Shown here piece by piece: positions 1 to 5,980 of a stretch of 7,179 nt of DNA. Positions within the stretch are counted from its first letter, which is position 1, and every line of letters starts with the position of its first letter. The notes beneath the pieces are model-generated. The model was not told where the DNA came from. It ran no database searches and saw only the letters and a program-made list of their open reading frames with translations. The position numbers and the translations under genes were made by a program. This DNA is from Clostridia bacterium (GTDB lineage: Bacteria; Bacillota; Clostridia; Lachnospirales; CAG-274): assembly GCA_030536675.1 (NCBI GenBank), contig JAUNPM010000079.1, positions 1 to 7,179 on the forward strand. Reading direction: 5' to 3'.

Positions 1-360
1 GAAATTGTTTGTATAAGGGAAAGGATGGCTCATAGCCTCAACATTTTCCGTATCAAGCTCATTTAACATATCAATATAGCCCAATATTTTTGTAAGCTCA
101 CCTTTTGCTCTTTCCTCTTCTTCCTTTGTAAGCTCAAGCCTTGACAATTCCTCCAGATATTTAATAAGATTATCGTCAATACCTGTTTCCGCAACATTAA
201 CGGTTTTATTCTCGCTTACGGCATTTTGGGAAACCTCACTGTATCCAATAAGTTCCAATATCATATTAAATCTTGCCTTGACTCCTTCAAGCATAGCTTC
301 TGTAAGCTCAATGCCCGTATTTTCAACAAGGCAGGCAACCAATTTATCCTGAACAGACAT
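1..360 (-). CDS. gatC: Asp-tRNA(Asn)/Glu-tRNA(Gln) amidotransferase subunit C, 3' part outside window, N-terminally extended
   Basis: GatC is the small belt subunit that holds GatA and GatB together in the GatCAB amidotransferase, which converts Asp-tRNA(Asn) to Asn-tRNA(Asn) and Glu-tRNA(Gln) to Gln-tRNA(Gln) in the cytoplasm. The 120 codons seen here run off the left edge without a stop. Residues 61-120 match the family: a helix of the type LIKYLEELSRLELTKEEEE, then KILGYIDMLNELDTENVEAM, then the SHPFP segment typical of the GatC neck before the REDxV tail, which would lie beyond the window. Residues 1-60 precede the point where ordinary GatC proteins (about 95 residues) begin. This extension reads as one or two helices plus a Val/Asn/Glu-rich linker that I do not recognise. 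The ATG at 360 is well supported by an AAGGAGGT site 5 nt upstream. The gene follows aspS after 11 nt, and gatA and gatB are expected to the left. I am confident of GatC identity but not of the extension's role. Confidence 0.9.
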   Translation of the reverse strand, partial: MSVQDKLVACLVENTGIELTEAMLEGVKARFNMILELIGYSEVSQNAVSENKTVNVAETGIDDNLIKYLEELSRLELTKEEEERAKGELTKILGYIDMLNELDTENVEAMSHPFPYTNNF

Positions 361-365
361 AATTT

Positions 366-373
366 ACCTCCTT
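366..373 (-). promoter_or_regulatory. Ribosome binding site of gatC, overlapping the aspS stop codon
   Basis: The minus strand reads AAGGAGGT ending 5 nt before the gatC ATG. Its first bases belong to the TAA stop of aspS (372-374), so termination on aspS places a ribosome directly on the gatC start site. It fixes the gatC start at 360, and with it the long N-terminal extension, and suggests translational coupling. Confidence 0.85.
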
Positions 374-1706
374 AAGGATTTAATCTTGTAGTATCTCTCG
401 GGAACATAGATGTAGCCCTAATATTTTTCTCATCAAGCAGCTTCATAACAAGTCTTTCAAGACCCATACCAAGACCTCCGTGAGGCGGCACTCCGTATTT
501 ATGAAGCATTAAATAGCTTTCAAAATCTTCGGGATAAAGCCCTTTGAATATCATCTTTTTGACCTGCTCGTCATAATCGTGTATTCTCTGACCTCCCGTT
601 GTTATTTCCATTCCCTTAAACAAAAGGTCAAAACTTAATGTATATTTTGGATCCTCGGGATCGTTCATAGCATAGAAAGGTCTTTTCTTAACAGGATAAT
701 GTGTTACAAAAACAAAATCACTGCCATAGTCCTCCTTAAACAATTCACCTATAAGTCTTTCTTCCTCAGGCTCTAAGTCATAAGGATCCTTTATTTTTCT
801 GCCGTATTTTTCAGCAACCATTTCCTTTGCATCTCTGAATTTAACACAGGGGATAGTGTCAAATTCGGGGAGCTTGCAGTTCAGCTTCTTTAATACTGTT
901 TCGTAATTTTCATTAAGATATTTAAAGCAGTATTTTAACATTCCCGTTTCCATATTTATAACATCATAAAAGCTGTTAATATAACCCATTTCAAAGTCTA
1001 CGGAAACATATTCGTTAAGATGCCTTGCCGTATCGTGCTTTTCCGCTCTGAACACGGGAGCTATTTCAAACACTCTTTCATACACGGGAATAAGTGTCTG
1101 CTTGTAGGTCTGAGGTGACTGAGCAAGATAAGCCTTTTTGCCGAAATAATCCAGCTTAAATATATTAGCTCCGCCCTCTGCGCCTGCCGCAATGATCTTT
1201 GGAGAAAAGATCTCCGTAAAGCCGTTATCCTCAAGGTATCTTCTGAAACCTCTTACTATACCCTCCTGGAGCTTAAACACACTTCTTCTCTGTTCGTTTC
1301 TCAAAGTAACGGGTCTTATTTCAATTTCGTTTTCAAGAGCAATGTTAAGCTTTCTCTTGTTTATGCTTAAAGGCAGCTCTTCTTTCGGAGAAGAGAGCAC
1401 CTCCATTTTATCAATTACGATTTCAAAGCCGTTTACGGCTCTTTCTTCATCTCTTACCTCACCTGTAACTCTTATGGCATTTTCGTCCATAAAAAGATGT
1501 CTTTCATTTTCTTCGATCTTCTTGTTATAAAGGCACTGAACAAGTCCGCCTATTTTCCTTATTATAACAAAAGCAAAATCGCCCATATCTCTCACATTGT
1601 AAATTGTACCGTGAGTTGTTACACATTTTTTCTCTTGGGGACTTAAAGCCTTGATTTCATCAATGGATAGATCCATAATCGTTCTTTCGCCTGTAGCCTT
1701 AACCAT
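372..1706 (-). CDS. aspS: Archaeal-type, probably non-discriminating aspartyl-tRNA synthetase (aspartate--tRNA(Asn) ligase)
   Basis: A class IIb aminoacyl-tRNA synthetase that activates Asp and loads it on tRNA(Asp) and/or tRNA(Asn). Residue numbers count from a GTG three codons further upstream (1715). An OB-fold anticodon-binding domain spans about 32-107. Motif 1 lies near 166-175, QSPQTYKQ of the Asp-recognition region at 199-206, motif 2 with FRAE at 222-225, and motif 3 GLGMGLERLVM at 414-424 with the ATP-binding Arg421. It ends FPRDTTRLNP, an archaeal/eukaryal AspRS signature. At about 444 residues it lacks the GAD insertion that brings bacterial AspRS to about 590. I prefer the ATG at 1706 because AAAGGTGA lies 5 nt upstream; the GTG at 1715 falls inside that site. 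The T-box upstream and gatC downstream say it feeds GatCAB, so relaxed tRNA specificity is inferred. AsnRS is the main alternative, but gatC and the QSPQ..KQ motif argue for AspRS. Confidence 0.92.
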   Translation of the reverse strand: MVKATGERTIMDLSIDEIKALSPQEKKCVTTHGTIYNVRDMGDFAFVIIRKIGGLVQCLYNKKIEENERHLFMDENAIRVTGEVRDEERAVNGFEIVIDKMEVLSSPKEELPLSINKRKLNIALENEIEIRPVTLRNEQRRSVFKLQEGIVRGFRRYLEDNGFTEIFSPKIIAAGAEGGANIFKLDYFGKKAYLAQSPQTYKQTLIPVYERVFEIAPVFRAEKHDTARHLNEYVSVDFEMGYINSFYDVINMETGMLKYCFKYLNENYETVLKKLNCKLPEFDTIPCVKFRDAKEMVAEKYGRKIKDPYDLEPEEERLIGELFKEDYGSDFVFVTHYPVKKRPFYAMNDPEDPKYTLSFDLLFKGMEITTGGQRIHDYDEQVKKMIFKGLYPEDFESYLMLHKYGVPPHGGLGMGLERLVMKLLDEKNIRATSMFPRDTTRLNP

Positions 1707-1711
1707 CTTTC

Positions 1712-1719
1712 TCACCTTT
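1712..1719 (-). promoter_or_regulatory. Ribosome binding site deciding the aspS start
   Basis: AAAGGTGA on the minus strand lies 5 nt before the ATG at 1706. The alternative GTG at 1715 would sit within this site, which argues against it. The site is about 17 nt beyond the T-box terminator U-tract, so it is transcribed only on readthrough. Confidence 0.7.
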
Positions 1720-1735
1720 CCGTTTATATTGCGAT

Positions 1736-1779
1736 AAAAAAACCGCCCCGAAACCTACGCAAAATAGGTTTCAGGACGG
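1736..1779 (-). terminator. T-box intrinsic terminator
   Basis: On the minus strand CCGTCCTGAAACCTA (1779-1765) pairs with TAGGTTTCGGGGCGG (1757-1743) through 15 base pairs, two of them G-U, around a 7-nt TTTTGCG loop. Seven T residues follow (1742-1736). Its 5' arm contains CCGUCCUGA, the same bases that close the antiterminator, so the two folds are mutually exclusive. Confidence 0.93.
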
Positions 1780-2002
1780 AATAAACCGCGGTACCACCTG
1801 ACTTGACAGAAAACCTGCCCATCTCAAAGTATTTAACGCATACCAAACGTAATTCCGCTAATAAGCTCTGTTACCTTTCACGGAATAAGCTCCGAAGTGT
1901 TCTTTCATAAAGGAGTGCGCTTTAATGCTCTCAATCCACGGCATTAGATCCCTGTTCGTATTGCCTTTACTACTTTTCTTCATCACAGCCATTCATAATC
2001 TT
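1736..2002 (-). promoter_or_regulatory. T-box riboswitch leader controlling aspS-gatC; specifier loop contains GAAC (overlapping Glu and Asn codons)
   Basis: This leader senses uncharged tRNA and lets transcription continue into aspS-gatC. The hallmark AGGTGGTACCGCGG lies at 1799-1786. The antiterminator can be drawn: UCAGG (1801-1797) with CCUGA (1775-1771), the 7-nt bulge UGGUACC (1796-1790), and GCGG (1789-1786) with CCGU (1779-1776). In Stem I, AAAGG (1968-1964) pairs with CCUUU (1913-1909) above the specifier loop, and GAAG (1981-1978) with CUUC (1897-1894) below it. A GAUG/GGAG kink-turn-like element sits at the base. The loop's 5' strand has AGUA (1974-1971). Its 3' strand has AUGAA, then GAAC (1902-1899) and the usual purine A (1898). 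AAC is in the standard specifier position; GAA overlaps it one base earlier. A distal hairpin AAUGC/GCAUU closes Stem I. ATTCCG (1886-1881) and CGGAAT (1857-1852) can pair in the Stem II region. The 5' end is estimated from the promoter. Confidence 0.93.
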
Positions 2003-2009
2003 AGTGCTT

Positions 2010-2038
2010 ATTTTAACATATTTCAATTGCCATTTCAA
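2010..2038 (-). promoter_or_regulatory. Sigma-A-type promoter of the T-box/aspS-gatC transcript
   Basis: The minus strand has a -35 TTGAAA (2038-2033), 17 nt of spacing, and a -10 TAAAAT (2015-2010) preceded by TG as an extended -10. Initiation would fall near 2005-2001, just before T-box Stem I. The 76 bases between it and the stop of the upstream gene (2039-2114) are AT-rich and show nothing else that I can support. Confidence 0.75.
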
Positions 2039-2114
2039 GCACTTTTAACTATTATTTTCAATTTTATGCTATTTATGTGTTTATTAAAAACAAAGTAACA
2101 CAACATAACTTTTT

Positions 2115-5100
2115 TTAATCCAACTCGTCAAAGGTATTAAATAGATTTATTGCCCCGTAGCCCCATATATTATTTGGCACGGGAGTATTGCTCTCCAAGG
2201 GCACAGCACCCTGTATCATATAGGATTTTATACTTAGTGTATTAATATTAAGATTATTTCCTCTTTCTATTCCCCACTGCAAAAGGAGTGCAGACACTCC
2301 CGCCGATATTGCGGCGCTTATTGCCGAAGAACCCTTTGAAGGTGCCACAAAATCAGGCTTTAGCATACCGTTTCTTGCAGGTCCCCTTCCCGAAGTTGAT
2401 ATTATTCTGTTATTAAGGGAATCGTATGCCCCCACAGACATTACATAGTGAGCCGTTGAAGGAACCGTTACTGTCGTTCCCGCAGATGGATCCACAAATC
2501 TTACTCCTCTTACCAATCCCGAAACGGGAAGCCAGCAGTCTATTTTTTCAAATGCGGTGCTTCCGTATACTCTCACCCTCCATATTCCGGGTATAGCTTT
2601 TTTTATATACACCGTTGTGAGCTGACTGCTTGTGCGGTACAGTGGTATTCTGTATTCTACAGTCACTGTTGAGTTTATTGTATTCAATGTGTAGGTATTG
2701 AAAAAATTATTTCTTGCCTCTATTCTGCCTATTTCGCTTCCTATGGGAGGAATAACTGCAATATCCACCTTTTCCGTTATGTTGCTCCACATCCACATCG
2801 TAAAGTTTTCACTGCCTTCACTTACGTTTATTTCTACATCGTGATACCCAACGTCATTATTTATTTCAAAGGACGTATGCCTTCCGCTTAGAGCTTCATT
2901 TCCCACTGCCGTTGTAACTGCCGTTCCGTTGCTCAATGCAACAGATGACAAGTAAAGCTCCAAAAGAGTTTGATTTTCGTGTCCTCCCTGATTTGTAACA
3001 AGCCCCACAACAGTTGAAAGAGGTCTGTTTGCCTCTTTTGCTTTTTGGGCAATAAAATCCGTTGCAAGCATAAGGTCTGTAGACTCAAATGCCCTTGCTC
3101 CTCTGTCCACTCCTATCATATTTTTGTAGTAATTGCTTGCTTCTCTCAGCTTTACTATTACAAGCTCCGCATCGGGAGCCACCTTAAGTGCCGCCTTTGC
3201 CAAATTTGTGCCGTGGAGAGTATCCCCCTCCATATATATATTTCCCTCATTTATCTCCTCTCTTGTATACTCCCTTCCAAAGCATACACTCTCGGACATT
3301 TCACTGTCGTCCTGTATCCACATTGAATATATTCTGCTTTCACCGTTTTCATATTTAAAAGCAGGATCATTTAAGTCTATTCCGCTGTCAGCTATGCCTA
3401 TAAGCACACCACCGCCTCTGTAATCGGCAGGCAAATTCTGTACGCTTGACAAGTCCTCGGGTATAGAAACATCATCATTGTCAAAACTCATTATAAGAGG
3501 TGTACTGCTTCTTATGCCGTTTCCTATTTGTGTGTTTGTAATAAGCAACTCATAAGTTATCACAGGTATATAAAATATTACATAACTTCCGAAAACAAGC
3601 TCACATCTTGCCACGCTGTACCTTTCAAGCTCAAGCATAGAGCCGTCATTTTTGGAAATTATAATTGCAACATATTCATCAGAGCCTGATATTTCATTCA
3701 TACTCATAGCACTTATTGCCCCCAAATTATCATATATATTTTTAAAACAAAGTCTGCCGTATCCCCATTCCCTGTTTGGATAAACATTGTTGTCACTTCT
3801 CAATGCATATTTTCTCAAAAGAGCTTTTATCTTTTCTCCGTACATATTTTCATCATTTTTATTGACAATTCCCCATTCCATAAGCAGTGCCGCAGTTCCC
3901 GATACAAAGGGCGCAGCTATACTTGTTCCCGAAAAATATCCGTAACCTCCCGTATTTGCCGCCGTTCTTATGTTTACTCCGGGAGCCACCAAATCGGGCT
4001 TTACATAAACCGCCTCTCTTGTGTATCCCCGCCCCGAAAAAGGAGCAAATGTATTATACTCCGAATTATAAGCCCCAACCGTAACGGCTCTGAAAGCCGT
4101 TGATGGTATTGTAAGTGTAATTTCAGCGTCACTTTTCAAAAAAACCGTATCCTCTGTAACGCCCTCGCTTACAGGCAGCCATATATCATATATATTTTCG
4201 TCCTCCGTTATAACTCTAAGCTGCCATATTCCCCTGTCCGTAAATTCCCTTCCCGTAAGCTCTATTATAACTCTCTCATCAACAGTGCTGGGAGTAGGTA
4301 TTTCAATATTTACCGTTACATTTGTATTTCCCAGTATTTGGTCATATAAGCTGTCATTTCCGCTTAATACTCCCGTTGTGCTGCCGTCGGGAGCTATTAT
4401 CTCATAGCTTGCCGAATATAAATAATTTTTATATAATTCAAGCCTTACACTTCTTAAGCTCTGTCCCACATTAAATTCAACGATCCCGCTTCCCTGCCCT
4501 CTGTAATGGTGGTATTTGTCACCTTCATTACCGCTTGCAATTACAATTGAAGCAACATTGCTTTCCGCAACACTGTCAATATACTGTTCAAAAACAGACT
4601 GACCATTATGTGACCCAAAATTCGTTCCATAGGATATATTTATAACAAAAGGCATATTCATTTCATTAGCCCTATCTGCAATAAATTTAATACCCCTCAT
4701 TATATCGTCACTTGAACCTCTGCCTATGGCAACGGAAATTATGTATGCACCGCTTGCTGTTCCCGATGCTCCTGCAGCAACTCCCGCAACAGCCGTCCCG
4801 TGACCTATATAGTCATAAAAATCTATTCCGTTTCTTATTTCATCTCTGTTATATACTCTGTCATTTGCAACGTCCCATATGTATATTATCCTGTCCCCGA
4901 ATTCTCTGTGATTATATGTAATTCCCGAATCAATAATACCGATTATAACCCCCTTTCCCGTAAGTCCGCTGAAATTTTCTCCTCCCACCGTTATACAGCT
5001 TTTTTCCTTTGCCTCTGCAAGCTGTGGATCTAATATTACGGGTATTTCATATTCTATAATATTTTTATCCTTTTCCACCGTTTCTATATCTGAAAATATA

Positions 5101-5180
5101 ACGGCAAACTTGTCGGAAAGTCTTTCCACAACATTGTATTTGTCAATAGACCCTTCATATTTTACAATAATGTTATACAA
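2115..5180 (-). CDS. Tandem S8 subtilase, Csp-like: active protease unit fused to a degenerate second unit
   Basis: This 1021-residue protein carries two subtilisin-like serine protease units. Unit 1 has a prodomain-like stretch (about 1-65), catalytic Asp84 (GIIDSGI), His127 (GHGTAVAG), oxyanion Asn218 (SGNEG) and Ser420 (SGTSIAAP), with a beta-rich insertion at about 231-355. Unit 2 follows a second prodomain-like segment (about 500-588), with Asp598 (GIADSGI), His656 (LHGTN), Asn761 (VGNEA) and a similar insertion at about 770-905. The GTSxAAP element is replaced by KGSSAISAAISAG (949-961). Ungapped alignment puts Ala953 where Ser should be, and about 14 residues before it are missing. No secretion signal or membrane segment is visible. 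Prodomain plus jellyroll-like insertion is the layout of clostridial Csp germination proteases, and an active-plus-inactive pair recalls CspBA. A role in processing a spore cortex lytic enzyme is only inferred. The TTG start is chosen because AAGGTGA lies 6 nt upstream. It has its own promoter region and is monocistronic as far as seen. Confidence 0.88.
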   Translation of the reverse strand: MYNIIVKYEGSIDKYNVVERLSDKFAVIFSDIETVEKDKNIIEYEIPVILDPQLAEAKEKSCITVGGENFSGLTGKGVIIGIIDSGITYNHREFGDRIIYIWDVANDRVYNRDEIRNGIDFYDYIGHGTAVAGVAAGASGTASGAYIISVAIGRGSSDDIMRGIKFIADRANEMNMPFVINISYGTNFGSHNGQSVFEQYIDSVAESNVASIVIASGNEGDKYHHYRGQGSGIVEFNVGQSLRSVRLELYKNYLYSASYEIIAPDGSTTGVLSGNDSLYDQILGNTNVTVNIEIPTPSTVDERVIIELTGREFTDRGIWQLRVITEDENIYDIWLPVSEGVTEDTVFLKSDAEITLTIPSTAFRAVTVGAYNSEYNTFAPFSGRGYTREAVYVKPDLVAPGVNIRTAANTGGYGYFSGTSIAAPFVSGTAALLMEWGIVNKNDENMYGEKIKALLRKYALRSDNNVYPNREWGYGRLCFKNIYDNLGAISAMSMNEISGSDEYVAIIISKNDGSMLELERYSVARCELVFGSYVIFYIPVITYELLITNTQIGNGIRSSTPLIMSFDNDDVSIPEDLSSVQNLPADYRGGGVLIGIADSGIDLNDPAFKYENGESRIYSMWIQDDSEMSESVCFGREYTREEINEGNIYMEGDTLHGTNLAKAALKVAPDAELVIVKLREASNYYKNMIGVDRGARAFESTDLMLATDFIAQKAKEANRPLSTVVGLVTNQGGHENQTLLELYLSSVALSNGTAVTTAVGNEALSGRHTSFEINNDVGYHDVEINVSEGSENFTMWMWSNITEKVDIAVIPPIGSEIGRIEARNNFFNTYTLNTINSTVTVEYRIPLYRTSSQLTTVYIKKAIPGIWRVRVYGSTAFEKIDCWLPVSGLVRGVRFVDPSAGTTVTVPSTAHYVMSVGAYDSLNNRIISTSGRGPARNGMLKPDFVAPSKGSSAISAAISAGVSALLLQWGIERGNNLNINTLSIKSYMIQGAVPLESNTPVPNNIWGYGAINLFNTFDELD

Positions 5181-5186
5181 ACAATA

Positions 5187-5193
5187 TCACCTT
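5187..5193 (-). promoter_or_regulatory. Ribosome binding site supporting the TTG start of the tandem subtilase
   Basis: AAGGTGA on the minus strand lies 6 nt before TTG at 5180. No ATG or GTG lies in frame nearby, and the reading frame from this TTG gives the N-terminal MYNIIVKYEG typical of Csp-like prodomains, so the uncommon start codon is well supported. Confidence 0.7.
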
Positions 5194-5206
5194 ATGCTTT
5201 TATAAA

Positions 5207-5212
5207 ATTATA
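5207..5212 (-). promoter_or_regulatory. Possible -10 element of the subtilase gene
   Basis: A perfect TATAAT lies 13 nt upstream of the ribosome binding site. I see no good -35 at 16-18 nt; the nearest resemblance, TTGTAA, is about 20 nt away. Either this is a weak sigma-A promoter or a different sigma factor is used. The sequence is very AT-rich, so a chance match is possible. Confidence 0.4.
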
Positions 5213-5240
5213 TTACATAAGTCATTATTTAATTACAAAT

Positions 5241-5267
5241 AAAAAAGGCTGCATTTTCACACAGCCC
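5241..5267 (-). terminator. Intrinsic terminator of the padR-DUF1700-membrane protein operon
   Basis: GGCTGTG and TGCAGCC pair through 7 base pairs (two G-U) around a TGAAAA loop, followed by six T residues on the minus strand. It lies about 50 nt past the stop codon at 5318 and before the subtilase -10, so it separates the two transcription units. Confidence 0.82.
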
Positions 5268-5317
5268 AAATTGTAAAAACTTAATTTTACAAAAATTATA
5301 AAATTCACCACAGCCTG

Positions 5318-5980
5318 TCAATCATCGTAATATTCGTGATCCCCTTCATAATCATCTACGTGCTCGGTATAATAGTCCGCTTCATCAGCTTTTTCACTCA
5401 TATGCTCCATATAATCTCCATAGCTTTCAAGGCTGTATCCGTCAGGTACCTTTGCAAATCTTCCGTAAGCCTCTTCAGAAACCCTAAGGGTAATATTTTT
5501 AACTCCTCTGTCATACCCGTAATTATATATTTCTCTGTTTTTAATGTCACTTAATATACTTTGAAATTCTCTGAAGCCGCTGTTATTTTCATAATCAAAA
5601 TGATAGCTCATATCCATACGATATACTGTATATTTTGAATATTCTTCCGTATATTCATTGTATAAATAAGTATTATCATAAAATTCAATATACGGATCCC
5701 CTTCATATTTTCCGTAAAACTCTGCTTCAAGAACCGCATTATTTCCATTTAAGCTGCCGTCCTTTACAACATTGATATAACCGTCGGTGTAATAAATTTT
5801 TGCCTGATTTTCAGGGAGAGTCACTTCCACTTGTTTAATGTTGGTCTTATCACTGTCGGCATACTTATCGCCCATATAAGTAAAGCTGTTAAATTCAAAT
5901 ATGCACACAACACTGCCTACACCCATAAGTATAAGCCCCGCCGCAATACAGCTGCAGGCTATTGCATAAAACTTTTTCAT
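5318..5980 (-). CDS. Membrane-anchored extracellular protein of a PadR/DUF1700 operon, with acidic Tyr-rich tail
   Basis: I do not recognise a precise family. The 220 residues begin MKK and have one hydrophobic segment at about 4-28 (containing IAAGLILMGVGSVVC), which acts as an uncleaved anchor or signal; no clear lipobox is present. The rest should lie outside the membrane: a mixed beta-type domain at about 45-180 with many aromatic and acidic residues, including a Tyr/Glu-rich stretch near 104-120. The tail (186-220) is almost wholly Asp, Glu, Tyr and His and ends EYYDD. The third gene of such operons is often a DUF4097-type putative adhesin, and this one holds that place, but I see no convincing repeat pattern of that family. 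The start ATG overlaps the stop of the gene before it as ATGA, and GGGAGG lies 7 nt upstream, so translation is coupled. A terminator follows. Confidence 0.85.
   Translation of the reverse strand: MKKFYAIACSCIAAGLILMGVGSVVCIFEFNSFTYMGDKYADSDKTNIKQVEVTLPENQAKIYYTDGYINVVKDGSLNGNNAVLEAEFYGKYEGDPYIEFYDNTYLYNEYTEEYSKYTVYRMDMSYHFDYENNSGFREFQSILSDIKNREIYNYGYDRGVKNITLRVSEEAYGRFAKVPDGYSLESYGDYMEHMSEKADEADYYTEHVDDYEGDHEYYDD

Noticed and set aside
1192..1530. Plus-strand open frame of 112 codons
   Set aside because: It lies wholly antisense within aspS, whose motifs in that region are well conserved. It has no ribosome binding site or recognisable product and is low-complexity Ser/Leu.
1860..1892. Nine-base direct repeat GAGCTTATT, two copies 24 nt apart, in the T-box leader
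   Set aside because: Both copies fall in the Stem I base and Stem II region, where short complementary or repeated segments are expected from RNA folding. There is no sign of a regulatory repeat or mobile element.
2086..2112. Possible hairpin AAAGT/ACTTT followed by T residues just after the subtilase stop
   Set aside because: Only 5 base pairs, nearly all A-T, with an 11-nt loop. It is too weak to call a terminator, though T-rich runs on both sides leave a slight chance of weak two-way termination.
3045..3423. Two overlapping plus-strand open frames opposite the subtilase
   Set aside because: Both are antisense to unit 2 of the subtilase, overlap each other, and resemble no family; they are shadow frames.
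4712..5033. Two plus-strand open frames opposite subtilase unit 1
   Set aside because: They are antisense to the conserved Asp and His motifs and have composition typical of reverse-strand shadows.
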